NCBI RefSeq assembly: GCF_000212855.1
Contig: NZ_GL890993.1
Coordinates: forward strand, 762,683 to 826,682
DNA: 64,000 nt
Origin: Streptococcus sanguinis SK355
GTDB taxonomy: Bacteria > Bacillota > Bacilli > Lactobacillales > Streptococcaceae
Direction of reading: 5' to 3'
This document shows, in pieces, positions 10,345-18,838 of the stretch. Numbering within the stretch: the stretch's first letter is position 1; each line of letters starts with the position of its first letter. Made by a program: the position numbers and the translations under genes. The notes beneath the pieces are model-generated. The model saw only the letters and a program-made list of their open reading frames with translations. It did no database searches and was not told the DNA's origin.

Positions 10345-11066
10345 TGATCAAAGCTCTGCTTAGAAGTGAATGGATTAAGTTCCGTTCTTACTATCTCGCT
10401 CTTGGTGCAGCCTTGGTGGCTCTGGGAGTCGTTCCATTTTTTCTGATGAATCTTGACTACAGTCAAACAGCAGTTGGCCAAACAAAGGCTCTGAGTGAGG
10501 CTTTGCATGCCCTCTATCTGGCACAGCCTGTCATCGTCATCTTTACTTCCCTCTATTTTGCCCAGGAGTTTGTCAAATCAGGGATGCGAACGAATTTTCT
10601 AACCGTATCAAATAGAAAGGCTTGGTTGGCTGGGAAATTCCTTTTTCTGGCCTTGCTGCTCTTGGTTCTCTATAGTGTCATTATAAGTAGCTGTTTCTTT
10701 GTTATGCTGGCTCGATTTGACCTAAGCTTTAGTTGGTCCTTACTGGGGAAATTCCTCTATTACAGCTCTTTTGGTCTTCTCAGCAATATTTTTCTGGCTT
10801 TTTTAACTGCTGGCCTCGCTTTGCTATTTCAATCTTGGGTTGTGCCGGTGTCGGTGCTCTTTCCTCTCTTGATTGGCCTCAGCCGTTTATTGGCAACTTT
10901 TATCAAGGAAGCAAAATACCTGCCCGATCTGGCTACGCTAAATCTTTTTGAGTATGAAGGATTTCAGCATTCAATAGATCTCTCAGGGCTGGGAATACAG
11001 CTTTTATGGTTAGCTTTGGTTTGGAGCTCTGCTATATTCTTAACCTTGAAACGAGATGTTCGCTAG
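10344..11066 (+). CDS. ABC-2 type permease (LanE/LanG-like), second subunit
   Basis: 240 residues, beginning MIKALLRSEWIKFRSYY, a paralogue of the preceding permease by the shared N-terminal SEW-K-RS block and membrane topology. The ATG at 10344 shares its A with the previous TGA (TGATG) and has GGAGGG upstream. A response-regulator gene begins 12 bases after its stop, so pump and sensor are co-transcribed. Confidence 0.8.
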   Translation: MIKALLRSEWIKFRSYYLALGAALVALGVVPFFLMNLDYSQTAVGQTKALSEALHALYLAQPVIVIFTSLYFAQEFVKSGMRTNFLTVSNRKAWLAGKFLFLALLLLVLYSVIISSCFFVMLARFDLSFSWSLLGKFLYYSSFGLLSNIFLAFLTAGLALLFQSWVVPVSVLFPLLIGLSRLLATFIKEAKYLPDLATLNLFEYEGFQHSIDLSGLGIQLLWLALVWSSAIFLTLKRDVR

Positions 11067-11078
11067 AGGTATGCTATA

Positions 11079-11777
11079 ATGGAAATTATGAGACAGTATC
11101 GTATTTTGGTGGTTGATGACGACCGGAGCATTTTGAAGTTGGTGAAAAACGTCCTAGAGCTCGATGCTTATGATGTGACGACGCTTGATCGGATAGAAGA
11201 CCTAGAGCTGACGCATTTTGTCGGATATGACTTGATTCTGCTGGATGTGATGATGGAGCCTGTTAATGGTTTTGAGCTGTGTTCCTACATTCGTCCTCAT
11301 CTTTCGTGTCCAATCATCTTTCTGACGGCTAAGGAATTGGAGGCGGACAAGGTGGAAGGGCTCTTTCGCGGAGCAGATGACTATATTGTCAAGCCTTTTG
11401 GAACCAAAGAATTGCTGGCGCGTGTCAGAGCTCATCTTAGGCGGGAGGAAAGACGTGAGGAGCGATATTCTGAAATTGCTTCTTGTCAATTTTATCCAGA
11501 GCGCTATGAAGTTGCCTGTTTTGGTAAAGTCTTGAAATTTTCAGAGCGAGAGTTTAAGTTGCTACATTTACTAGCTAGCAATCCCAAGCAGACCTTTTCA
11601 GTTGAACGCCTGCATACCTTGCTTTACCCAGAAAGCTCAGAAACACAGCTTCGCTCCATCTCAGAATACGTATATCAGATTCGCCAAAAATGCAAACAAG
11701 AAGGGCTGCAATCAATCGCAACAGTGAGAGGAGTAGGCTATAGATGGCAATTAGAACCCGAAATTTCAAAAGCCTAG
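11079..11777 (+). CDS. OmpR-family response regulator
   Basis: A 232-residue DNA-binding regulator. Receiver domain with acidic pocket VVDDD, phospho-acceptor Asp56 (LILLDVMM) and switch Lys in IVKPFG (about residue 105); winged-helix output domain from about residue 135 to the end with ATVRGVGYRWQ. The ATG at 11079 has AGAGGT at proper spacing; a later ATG three codons on does not. It most likely controls the adjacent exporter, as in BceRS/NsrRK/LcrRS modules; this is inference. Confidence 0.9.
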   Translation: MEIMRQYRILVVDDDRSILKLVKNVLELDAYDVTTLDRIEDLELTHFVGYDLILLDVMMEPVNGFELCSYIRPHLSCPIIFLTAKELEADKVEGLFRGADDYIVKPFGTKELLARVRAHLRREERREERYSEIASCQFYPERYEVACFGKVLKFSEREFKLLHLLASNPKQTFSVERLHTLLYPESSETQLRSISEYVYQIRQKCKQEGLQSIATVRGVGYRWQLEPEISKA

Positions 11778-12781
11778 TCTGGACAACCAGTTTAAAAATC
11801 GTCTTTTTCCATGTTTTGATTTTTGTGCTTATAGGCTACGAATTTACGCAAGGAAGTAATCACGTTCTTTTCACCTTGTTCTTTTGGGCAGGGAGCTTGC
11901 TGCTGATTACTTTTTATCATATTTTGAAATTGCTCCGAAAAATCGATAGGGAAATAAAAATGCTAAAGAGCGAGAAGCTTTTAGAAGAAAATCAAAGTCA
12001 GCTTTTTCGGATTGAGGAAATGCTAGAAGTCTACAGCGATTTACGGAGCAGCCACCAAGAAAATGCTCGTCTTTTAGAAAGAGAGCTGCAGCATAATCAG
12101 GAGTTGATTTTACAGCTATCAGCGACATCGCACGATTTGAAGACGCCCCTAACTGTGATTAAGGGGAATGCTGAGCTCTTGGAATTGGCGCAGTTGGGTC
12201 AGCCACAGGCAGACTATGCTACTGAGATTTTGCAGGCTAGTCACAAAATGGAAGAGTATTGTGGCTCTTTGATTGATTATGCTAAGACCTTTCAGATTGA
12301 TTTTAATCAGTTCAGTCAGCTTTCCTTAGAGGACTTTTTGGCTTATCTCCAGGACGATTGGGCACTGTTCAGCAAACAGGAAAGCTATCGTTTTTATCTC
12401 CAAGAAGATTGTGCTCTTAGTCTGATTTTGTCGATTCATTTGGACTATCTCAAACGGGCTTTGCTCAATATTTTACTGAATGCGCTTGAACATGCTGACC
12501 AGGATCAAAAGGAAGTCAAGCTGACGGTATCAGTTCAGCAGGACCAGTTGGTTTTTGCTATCTGGAACAACGGCCCTTCATTTTCAGAGGAGATGCTGCT
12601 GGGAGCGGAACGGCTCTTTTACCAGAGTGACCAAAGCCGCAATTCAGCTAATCCCCATCATGGTATCGGCTTAGCCTTTTCTAAGCAGGTAGCTCTCTTG
12701 CACGGTGGTCGTCTGACCCTGCTCAATCCAGACCAAGGAGGAGCCTGTGTCGAGTTGACTGTAGCTTTAAAAGGCAAATAA
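11744..12781 (+). CDS. Sensor histidine kinase partner of the exporter
   Basis: 345 residues. Two membrane helices near the N-terminus (about residues 16-34 and 42-60) with only a very short extracellular loop, an intramembrane-sensing layout. A helical linker follows, then the HisKA box with His130 (SATSHDLKTPL) and an HATPase domain with N box (NALEHA) and glycine boxes (NNGPSF, HHGIGL). It overlaps the regulator by 34 bases and has AGAGGAGT upstream. The minimal sensor loop suggests it reads stimulus through the ABC pump rather than by a large ectodomain. Confidence 0.88.
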   Translation: MAIRTRNFKSLVWTTSLKIVFFHVLIFVLIGYEFTQGSNHVLFTLFFWAGSLLLITFYHILKLLRKIDREIKMLKSEKLLEENQSQLFRIEEMLEVYSDLRSSHQENARLLERELQHNQELILQLSATSHDLKTPLTVIKGNAELLELAQLGQPQADYATEILQASHKMEEYCGSLIDYAKTFQIDFNQFSQLSLEDFLAYLQDDWALFSKQESYRFYLQEDCALSLILSIHLDYLKRALLNILLNALEHADQDQKEVKLTVSVQQDQLVFAIWNNGPSFSEEMLLGAERLFYQSDQSRNSANPHHGIGLAFSKQVALLHGGRLTLLNPDQGGACVELTVALKGK

Positions 12782-12810
12782 CAAAGGAAATCAATAAAGA
12801 TGATAAAAGA

Positions 12811-12983
12811 GAGTGGGACAGAAATCGGTAATTCGTTAGAATTCGATTTCGTCGTCCCGCCTCCGCACAGTTGAGTAGGGCTGTAAAAGCTGATGAAATC
12901 AGCGTAATAGAGCCCACTCAACCACTGCGTCTTGCTCGACAATCCAAAGACAATTGAGAGGCTAGGACTTTTGTCCCAGCCTC
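12811..12983. repeat. 173-bp structured intergenic repeat, copy 1
   Basis: Bounded by imperfect terminal inverted repeats (GAGTGGGACA ... TGTCCCAGCCTC). Inside are a second stem (GTTGAGTAGGGCT / AGCCCACTCAAC) and an innermost GCTGAT-GAA-ATCAGC hairpin, so the whole unit is nested palindromes. An inverted copy at 44785-44957 differs at only three positions by my alignment. Its end (CAGCCTC plus T run) can serve as the terminator for the kinase operon. Chance ORFs across it are an artefact of this repeat. Confidence 0.85.
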
Positions 12984-13001
12984 TTTTTTGCCGCTTTCTT
13001 C

Positions 13002-13030
13002 TTGACAAAAGATGTAAAGGAGACTATACT
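13002..13030 (+). promoter_or_regulatory. Strong sigma-A promoter of the HTH unit
   Basis: Consensus TTGACA (13002-13007), 17-base spacer, TATACT (13025-13030). The sequence after the -10 contains AAAGTAAAG..TTTTACATT, a possible target for autoregulation. Confidence 0.85.
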
Positions 13031-13077
13031 ATATTTGAAAAGTAAAGTTTGTTTTACATTATGAAAAGGAGGCAGCC

Positions 13078-13281
13078 TTGGAAAATCGAATTCAAGAATT
13101 ACGAAAAAGAAAAAAGCTCAGCCAGGAGGAGTTGGCTGAGAAGCTAGAGGTCACGAGACAAACGATTATTTCTTTGGAAAAGGGGCGCTACAATGCTTCG
13201 CTGCTTTTGGCTCATAAGATTGCATCCTTTTTCAATTTAAGGATTGAAGAAGTTTTTCTCTTTGAGGAGGATGAATCATGA
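13078..13281 (+). CDS. XRE-family HTH regulator (67 aa)
   Basis: A single helix-turn-helix domain (QEELAEKLEVTRQTIISLEKG, about residues 17-37) with no sensor domain, of the YozG/YgzD type. The start is TTG with AAGGAGG five bases upstream. It overlaps the next small membrane gene by ATGA, and a third membrane gene follows. Such small HTH regulators typically repress their own operon with a linked membrane protein. Confidence 0.9.
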   Translation: MENRIQELRKRKKLSQEELAEKLEVTRQTIISLEKGRYNASLLLAHKIASFFNLRIEEVFLFEEDES

Positions 13282-13442
13282 AATGGACTTATTTGTGTAA
13301 ATGGCTATTGGCTATTTTGGTGGTGGTTGGCTTATCTTATTTCCATTTCACCACCAATTTTATCCCTAAGGAAATCCTGCCTTTTGTGGGAATTATTCTA
13401 ATTGTAGTGATCTTGAAAATTTTTCAAGCGTATGAAAAATAG
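13278..13442 (+). CDS. Small membrane protein (54 aa)
   Basis: Starts on the ATGA overlap with the HTH gene. The 54 residues contain two hydrophobic helices (about 9-22 and 35-49) separated by a short HFTTNFIPKE loop. AGGAGG of the preceding gene's end (13265-13270) serves as its ribosome site. No family recognised; position between an HTH regulator and another membrane protein suggests a three-gene regulatory or stress unit. Confidence 0.75.
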   Translation: MKWTYLCKWLLAILVVVGLSYFHFTTNFIPKEILPFVGIILIVVILKIFQAYEK

Positions 13443-13451
13443 GAGGCTGAT

Positions 13452-13886
13452 ATGGAAACACTAACGAAACAAGAATTTCGGAAAAAACTTCAAAGGAAAG
13501 TTATCGTGGGGCGTATCTTAATCTTTATCATCTTGCTAGGACTGGCCTGGAGCCATTTTCATTCTCTGGATGATCAGCAGGAAGGAGTCATGGTCGGCAT
13601 ACTGCTGGGGCTTTCTTTGATGACCATTCGGTATAATCTGGCCTTAAGACGGGAAGAAAATTTTGATAAGCTCTACATTCAGGTGACTGATGAGCGCAAT
13701 CGCATGATTGACGAAAAGACTCGTACTTTGCTTTTCAATATCCTTTTGCTGCTGGCAGCGTGCTTGAGTGTCCTGTCCATGATTTTCCCAATCATCTTAA
13801 GTCTCAATCAGTTTCTGACCTTGAACATTATTCTGGTTTTGGGGCTTTACTATCTTTTGCGCTTTCTCTTGTCTAAGCGTTATTAA
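13452..13886 (+). CDS. Membrane protein, DUF2178-like
   Basis: 144 residues with four predicted helices in two pairs (about 18-34, 43-58, 92-112, 117-138). A cytosolic segment with VTDERNRMIDEKTR (about 78-91) lies between the pairs, which resembles the DER...K motif of DUF2178 proteins that often accompany small HTH regulators. AGGAGG precedes the ATG. Third gene of the HTH unit; function unknown. Confidence 0.7.
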   Translation: METLTKQEFRKKLQRKVIVGRILIFIILLGLAWSHFHSLDDQQEGVMVGILLGLSLMTIRYNLALRREENFDKLYIQVTDERNRMIDEKTRTLLFNILLLLAACLSVLSMIFPIILSLNQFLTLNIILVLGLYYLLRFLLSKRY

Positions 13887-13892
13887 CAAAAA

Positions 13893-13939
13893 AAGCTGGC
13901 AGAGCCAGCTTCCTCAACAAGCTTTTAACAGAGCTTGTT
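13893..13939. terminator. Double-hairpin bidirectional terminator
   Basis: Two adjacent hairpins: AAGCTGGC-AGA-GCCAGCTT (with an A run that is the T run for the minus strand) and AACAAGCT...AGCTTGTT (with a T run on the plus strand). They separate the plus-strand HTH unit from the convergent DUF1846 gene. Confidence 0.85.
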
Positions 13940-13940
13940 T

Positions 13941-15425
13941 TTATTTTCTATAGAGTCGATCATACTGGTAAACGGGGTCCATGGTTACATGGATGCCCAA
14001 CTTACGCAGGACGTTTTTGTCTTCATCTGTCAGAGTGACAGTGGAGTGGGCCTCGCTGCCCTTGAGATTGCCGAGTTGTTGCATGGCATTTGCCGCATCT
14101 TGATTTTCCATGGCCGTGATAGCTAGAGCAATCAAGATTTCATTGGAGTGAAGACGCGGATTGCGGCTGCCCAGATGATTGATTTTCAGGCCTTGGATTG
14201 GCTTGACATACTCAGGCTCAATCAGCTTGGTCTCTTTGGCAATATTGGCTAATTTCTTAATGGCATTAATCAATACAGCTGCCGTAGGACCAAATAGTTC
14301 AGAGGTTTTACCGGTTACGATTTCACCGCTTGGCAATTCCAAGGCCAGAGCTGGCTCGCCAGTGCTTTCAGCCTTGGCCCGCGCAGCAACTGTTACCTTA
14401 CGATCCAGCGGTGTAATGCCCAAGTCGTTCATCAAGAGTTCGATTTTCTTGACAGCAGATTCAGAAACGCGCTCTGCCTTGAAGTCCAGAATAGTCTGGT
14501 AGTAGCGGCGGATGATTTCCTGTTGAGATGCCTCGATAGCTGCATCGTTATCTACAATGGCAAAACCGACCATGTTAACGCCCATGTCCGTTGGGGATGC
14601 ATAAGGTGATTTTCCAAGGATGCGCTCTAGCATACGTTTGAGTACTGGGAAAATTTCAATATCACGGTTGTAGTTGACTGTGGTTTTTCCGTAGGTTTGC
14701 AGGTGGAAAGGATCAATCATGTTGACATCGTCGAGGTCTGCCGTCGCTGCCTCATAGGCTAAATTGACCGGATGGTGCAAGGGCAGATTCCAAACTGGGA
14801 AGGTTTCAAACTTGGCGTAGCCTGATTTGATGCCATTGATTTGGTCGTGATACATATTGGATAGGCAAGTAGCCAATTTACCAGAACCAGGACCAGGTGC
14901 GGTAACAACGACTAGATTACGGCTGGTTTTGATGTAGTCGTTTTTCCCCATACCTTCAGGTGAGATGATATGGTCCATGTCGGTCGGATAGCCCTTGATC
15001 GGGTAGTGGATGTAGGAGGCGATGCCATTCTTTTCCAGCTGGCTGCGGAAAAGGTCAGCTGCTGGCTGGCCGGAATACTGGGTGATGACCACTGATCCCA
15101 CGTAAATATCCAGTTCATTAAAGGTATCAATCAGCCGCAGAACTTCCTGGTCATAGGAAATACCCAAATCGCCACGTGCCTTAGAGTGCTCAATGTTGTT
15201 GGCGTTGATAGCAATGACAATCTCAACTTGGTCTTTGAGCTCTTTAAGCAGTCTGATTTTATTGTCCGGCTCATAACCTGGCAGGACACGGGCAGCATGG
15301 AAGTCTTCCAGCATTTTACCACCGAATTCCATGTAAAGTTTGCCCTCAAATTGATTGATGCGCTCCAAGATATGGTCGCGCTGCAGGTTTAAGTATTGTT
15401 CTGAATCAAAAGCAATTTTTTTCAT
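13941..15425 (-). CDS. DUF1846 domain-containing protein
   Basis: 494 residues, the usual full length of this widespread Firmicutes family of unknown function, beginning [19 protein letters not shown]. Contains a P-loop-like [22 protein letters not shown] (about residues 173-194). The start at 15425 (ATG) is chosen over a GTG four codons upstream because AGAGGTG falls over that GTG and is correctly spaced for the ATG. Monocistronic; no functional clue from neighbours. Confidence 0.88.
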   Translation of the reverse strand: MKKIAFDSEQYLNLQRDHILERINQFEGKLYMEFGGKMLEDFHAARVLPGYEPDNKIRLLKELKDQVEIVIAINANNIEHSKARGDLGISYDQEVLRLIDTFNELDIYVGSVVITQYSGQPAADLFRSQLEKNGIASYIHYPIKGYPTDMDHIISPEGMGKNDYIKTSRNLVVVTAPGPGSGKLATCLSNMYHDQINGIKSGYAKFETFPVWNLPLHHPVNLAYEAATADLDDVNMIDPFHLQTYGKTTVNYNRDIEIFPVLKRMLERILGKSPYASPTDMGVNMVGFAIVDNDAAIEASQQEIIRRYYQTILDFKAERVSESAVKKIELLMNDLGITPLDRKVTVAARAKAESTGEPALALELPSGEIVTGKTSELFGPTAAVLINAIKKLANIAKETKLIEPEYVKPIQGLKINHLGSRNPRLHSNEILIALAITAMENQDAANAMQQLGNLKGSEAHSTVTLTDEDKNVLRKLGIHVTMDPVYQYDRLYRK

Positions 15426-15508
15426 GTATATTTTCACCTCTGCTAAGCATTATAACAAAATTTTCTTCAAATTGGAAAGTTGAAAGGGAAAGCATCAGAC
15501 AAAAGAGA

Positions 15509-15536
15509 TAGCAGCCCGAATGAAGAACGGACTGCC
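15509..15536 (-). terminator. Probable terminator after pepA
   Basis: Inverted repeat GCAG.CCG / CGG.CTGC just past the pepA stop; the minus-strand T run is weak, so efficiency is uncertain. Confidence 0.45.
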
Positions 15537-15544
15537 TTTTGAAA

Positions 15545-16609
15545 TTAATAGTTGGTAATCGTGTCCACCGTTGAGCGATCCAGCTTTTTGACCAAAGCTT
15601 GCAGGAAAGCTTGGGCTTGCAAGAAATCGTCCATGGCATAGAGAGTTTGGTGAGAATGAATGTAGCGGGCGCAGACACCAATGGTAGTAGATGGTACGCC
15701 GCCGCTTTGGAGATGGGCAGCCCCAGCATCCGTTCCTCCCTTGCCGCAGTAGTATTGGTACTTGATGCCAGCTTCCTCAGCAGTTGTCAAGAGGAAGTCC
15801 TTCATAGCTGGCAGCATGAGATGACCAGGATCAAAGAAGCGAATCAACGTTCCGTCGCCGATGGCCCCTTGACCGCCGTAGATGTCGCCCGCTGGGGAGC
15901 AGTCCACAGCCAGAAAGACCTCGGGAGCAAATTTTGTCGTTGAAGCATGGGCACCACGCAGGCCAACCTCTTCTTGAACATTAGCACCGACATAGAGTTG
16001 GTTGCCTAGTTGTTGACCAGACAAGGCTTGAGCCAATTCGCTGACCATAAGGACGCCGTAGCGGTTGTCCCAGGCTTTGGAGATGATATTTTTACCGTTA
16101 GCTGTGAGAATAGCAGAGCTGTCTGGCACGATTGTGTCTCCTGGACGGATACCGTAGCTTTCAGCTTCGGCCTTGTCCGCAAAGCCACCGTCAAAGACAA
16201 TGTCCGCAATCTGCGGCATGACCGGTCCGCCAGATCCGCGCGTCAGATGAGGAGGGACAGAGCCTGAGATAAGAGGGATTTCCCGACCTTCACGGGTGAA
16301 GAGTTTGAAGCGTTGGCTGCTAACGACCAGAGGATTCCAGCCACCGATTTCCACCACGCGGAAGGTCCCGTCAGCTTTGATCTCGCTGACCATAAAGCCA
16401 ACCTCGTCCATGTGGGCCGCTACCAATACACGGGGAGCATTTTCAGCTTCTGCATGGCGTACCCCAAAGATGCCGCCTAGACCGTCGGTGACGACCTCAT
16501 CGACATGGGGAGTGATCTTTTCCCGCAGGTAGCTGCGAACAGGTGCCTCGTGACCCGAAATAGCAGAAAGCTCTGTTACTTCCTTGATTTTTGAAAATAA
16601 TGTTGTCAT
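15545..16609 (-). CDS. pepA: Glutamyl aminopeptidase (M42)
   Basis: A 354-residue di-zinc M42 exopeptidase removing N-terminal Glu/Asp in peptide nutrition. Metal ligands are visible in VAAHMDEVGF (His and Asp, about residues 63-72), KAWDNRYG (about 180), NVQEEVGLRG (catalytic EE, about 212), VDCSPAG (about 235) and the C-terminal ARYIHSHQT (about 317). Minus strand, single gene, with AAGGTAAG upstream of the ATG. Confidence 0.95.
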   Translation of the reverse strand: MTTLFSKIKEVTELSAISGHEAPVRSYLREKITPHVDEVVTDGLGGIFGVRHAEAENAPRVLVAAHMDEVGFMVSEIKADGTFRVVEIGGWNPLVVSSQRFKLFTREGREIPLISGSVPPHLTRGSGGPVMPQIADIVFDGGFADKAEAESYGIRPGDTIVPDSSAILTANGKNIISKAWDNRYGVLMVSELAQALSGQQLGNQLYVGANVQEEVGLRGAHASTTKFAPEVFLAVDCSPAGDIYGGQGAIGDGTLIRFFDPGHLMLPAMKDFLLTTAEEAGIKYQYYCGKGGTDAGAAHLQSGGVPSTTIGVCARYIHSHQTLYAMDDFLQAQAFLQALVKKLDRSTVDTITNY

Positions 16610-16763
16610 AAACTTACCTTCTTTCTGCCCCCTATTTTATCACTTTTTGCGGTAAATGAGTAGGGAAATCTTATAGCTTGCCTGAATCAACAGGAACGCC
16701 CATTCAAGAATCCAGCTTATCCAAGGAAAATCTGGAATATTGTTTGTCGCCTCTGCTCTTTTG

Positions 16764-16772
16764 TGTTAAAAT
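16764..16772 (+). promoter_or_regulatory. Extended -10 immediately before the DUF4651 start
   Basis: TG-T-TAAAAT at 16764-16772, only seven bases before the ATG at 16780. Initiation at the usual distance would fall on or next to the start codon, giving a leaderless message. No Shine-Dalgarno sequence is present in the preceding 20 bases. Confidence 0.55.
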
Positions 16773-16779
16773 ATTCTAC

Positions 16780-17067
16780 ATGAAAGCTAAAAAAATCATT
16801 TTAACCACAACCGCCCTTTTGGGGGCTGGAGCGCTGGCTTTTGGGGCAGCCAAAGTCGTACAGGAACAGAAAAGACTGCGTAATCGGGAGGAAATCGTCG
16901 AGCTTGTGCGAGATTTCTTTTCCAGTCAGGGTACTATTTCCTGTCTCTATGTCAAGCTCTACGAGTCCACGGATGACCGCTTGGTTGGCGGTCTGGTTTT
17001 AGAGGACGACCGTCATTTTGCTTTTGTCTATGAAAATGGTCAGCTAAGCTACGAGGAAGAAGCATGA
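16780..17067 (+). CDS. DUF4651 family protein
   Basis: 95 residues: one N-terminal membrane helix (about residues 5-22, ILTTTALLGAGALAFGAA), then a small soluble domain (EEIVELVRDFFSSQGTISCLYVKLYE...). The ATG at 16780 is chosen because it opens the membrane helix; upstream in-frame residues look non-coding. Its stop overlaps the next ATG (ATGA). First gene of a run with a thioredoxin-like and a YtpR-like protein, an arrangement common in streptococci. Function unknown. Confidence 0.8.
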   Translation: MKAKKIILTTTALLGAGALAFGAAKVVQEQKRLRNREEIVELVRDFFSSQGTISCLYVKLYESTDDRLVGGLVLEDDRHFAFVYENGQLSYEEEA

Positions 17068-17399
17068 TTTTTCCTGTAAATATAGAGGAATTGGCTTCTT
17101 ATGTCAATGATGGGGAGAAGACTGTCTTCTTTTTCACGGCTGACTGGTGCGGAGATTGCCGCTTTATCAAGCCTTTTCTGCCAGAGATAGAAGCGGAAAA
17201 TCCTGACTATCGCTTTATCCAAGTGGACCGTGATGCCTATCTGGAACTGGCCAAAGAGTGGGACGTTTACGGGATTCCCAGCTTAGTAGTGCTGGAAAAG
17301 GGACAGGAGATTGGCCGGCTGGTCAATCGTGAACGCAAGACCAAGGGTCAACTCAATGAATTTTTAGCTAGTATAAGAGAAAAAGGGAGCGTAAAATGA
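17064..17399 (+). CDS. Thioredoxin-like protein
   Basis: 111 residues with a thioredoxin fold: FFTADWCGDCRFIKPF gives a CGDC active site at Cys29/Cys32 and YGIPSLVVL holds the conserved cis-proline (about residue 73). It resembles B. subtilis YtpP. Cytosolic (no signal). Overlaps both neighbours by four bases (ATGA), so it is co-translated with DUF4651 and YtpR. Confidence 0.9.
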   Translation: MIFPVNIEELASYVNDGEKTVFFFTADWCGDCRFIKPFLPEIEAENPDYRFIQVDRDAYLELAKEWDVYGIPSLVVLEKGQEIGRLVNRERKTKGQLNEFLASIREKGSVK

Positions 17400-18022
17400 T
17401 TTTTACCTATAATAAAGAATATGTCGGTGATGTGCTGATGATTATTGTTGCGGACAATCAAGGAGCTAAACTGGCGGCTGAGCGCAAGGGACGGCTAGCG
17501 CGTGTTTACCGTGAAGACAATGGCCAGATAGTAGCTTGGAATATTTTTGAGCAGTCAGACCTTTTTGAAATTGCAGAGCGCGGACAGGTCTTTTTGACAG
17601 ATGAGCAAGTGGCCATTCTCAATCAGGAGTTGAGCAAGGCAGGCTTCCCAGCGGACTTGGTTAATGACAGCCAACCGAAGTTTGTGGTTGGAGAAATCGT
17701 TGATATGGTAGCTCATCCAGACAGTGACCACCTTAATATCTGCCAAGTTGCAGTCGCAAGTGATAAGACTGTTCAAATCGTGGCCGGTGCTCCTAATGCC
17801 AAAGTCGGCCTCAAAACGATTGTGGCTCTGCCAGGTGCCATGATGCCTAAAGGAAATTTGATTTTTCCTGGAGAACTTCGAGGCGAAAAGAGTTTTGGCA
17901 TGATGTGCAGCCCACGGGAACTTCAGCTGCCTAATGCGCCTCAAAAACGTGGGGTTATTGAATTATCAGATGACCAGGTTGTTGGAACTCCATTCGACCC
18001 AGCTAAACACTGGACTGCCTAG
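17396..18022 (+). CDS. ytpR: YtpR-like tRNA-binding (EMAP/OB-fold) protein
   Basis: 208 residues. The C-terminal half is the tRNA-binding OB fold found at the N-terminus of PheT and the C-terminus of MetG: FVVGEIVDMVAHPDSDHLNICQVAV (about residues 96-120), IVAGAPNAKVG and GEKSFGMMCSPREL. The free-standing YtpR form has the N-terminal extension seen here. Role in the cell is unsettled. Last gene of the DUF4651-trx-ytpR run. Confidence 0.9.
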   Translation: MIFTYNKEYVGDVLMIIVADNQGAKLAAERKGRLARVYREDNGQIVAWNIFEQSDLFEIAERGQVFLTDEQVAILNQELSKAGFPADLVNDSQPKFVVGEIVDMVAHPDSDHLNICQVAVASDKTVQIVAGAPNAKVGLKTIVALPGAMMPKGNLIFPGELRGEKSFGMMCSPRELQLPNAPQKRGVIELSDDQVVGTPFDPAKHWTA

Positions 18023-18063
18023 GAAGTTGTCAGTATCTTATACACCAGATAGGAGGGAATAAG

Positions 18064-18825
18064 ATGGCGAAAAATGTTGTGATTACAGGAGCGACATCAG
18101 GAATTGGTGAAGCGATTGCGCGTGCTTATATGGAAATGGGTGAGAATGTCGTTCTAACAGGGAGACGGACAGACAGACTAGAAGCCCTCAAGTCGGAGTT
18201 TGCAGAAACTTTTCCAAATCAAACGGTTTGGACTTTCCCACTGGATGTGACGGATATGGCCATGGTGAAGACCGTCTGTTCCGATATTCTAGAAACGATT
18301 GCTCAGATAGATATCTTGGTCAATAACGCTGGACTGGCTTTAGGACTGGCTCCCTATCAGGACTATGATGAGTTGGATATGCTGACTATGCTAGATACCA
18401 ATGTCAAGGGTTTGATGGCGGTTACTCGCTGTTTCTTGCCTTCCATGGTAGCAGTCAATCAAGGTCATATTATCAATATGGGATCAACAGCAGGAATCTA
18501 CGCCTATGCGGGTGCAGCGGTCTATTCAGCCACCAAGGCTGCCGTCAAGACTTTTTCAGATGGGCTTCGAATCGATACCATCGCAACAGACATCAAGGTG
18601 ACAACCATTCAACCGGGGATTGTTGAAACAGATTTTTCTGCAGTACGTTTTCATGGTGACAAAGAGCGGGCTGCGACGGTTTATCAGGGAATCGAAGCCT
18701 TGCAAGCTCAAGATATCGCAGATGCAGTGGTCTATGTGACCGGTCAACCTCCTCGTGTGCAGATTACAGATATGACCATTATGGCCAATCAACAGGCGAC
18801 AGGATTTATGGTTCATAAAAAGTAA
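18064..18825 (+). CDS. SDR family NAD(P)-dependent oxidoreductase
   Basis: 253 residues, classical short-chain dehydrogenase of the YdfG type. Cofactor loop TGATSGIGEA (about residues 8-17), Asn motif NNAG (about 87-90), catalytic Ser in NMGSTAG (about 142), and YSATKAA with Tyr/Lys (about 155-161). RDR-like TGRRTDRL after the second strand suggests NADP preference. YdfG relatives act on 3-hydroxy acids such as serine; the substrate here is not proven. Followed by a terminator at 18839-18867. Confidence 0.88.
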   Translation: MAKNVVITGATSGIGEAIARAYMEMGENVVLTGRRTDRLEALKSEFAETFPNQTVWTFPLDVTDMAMVKTVCSDILETIAQIDILVNNAGLALGLAPYQDYDELDMLTMLDTNVKGLMAVTRCFLPSMVAVNQGHIINMGSTAGIYAYAGAAVYSATKAAVKTFSDGLRIDTIATDIKVTTIQPGIVETDFSAVRFHGDKERAATVYQGIEALQAQDIADAVVYVTGQPPRVQITDMTIMANQQATGFMVHKK

Positions 18826-18838
18826 AAAATTTTCATCG

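Noticed and set aside
12658..13008. Minus-strand reading frame reading ...GWDKSPSLSIVFGLSS..., and its near twin at 44778-44987 on the plus strand
   Set aside because: Both lie across the two copies of the 173-bp palindromic repeat; similarity comes from the DNA repeat, there is no ribosome site, and the frame includes the terminator stems.
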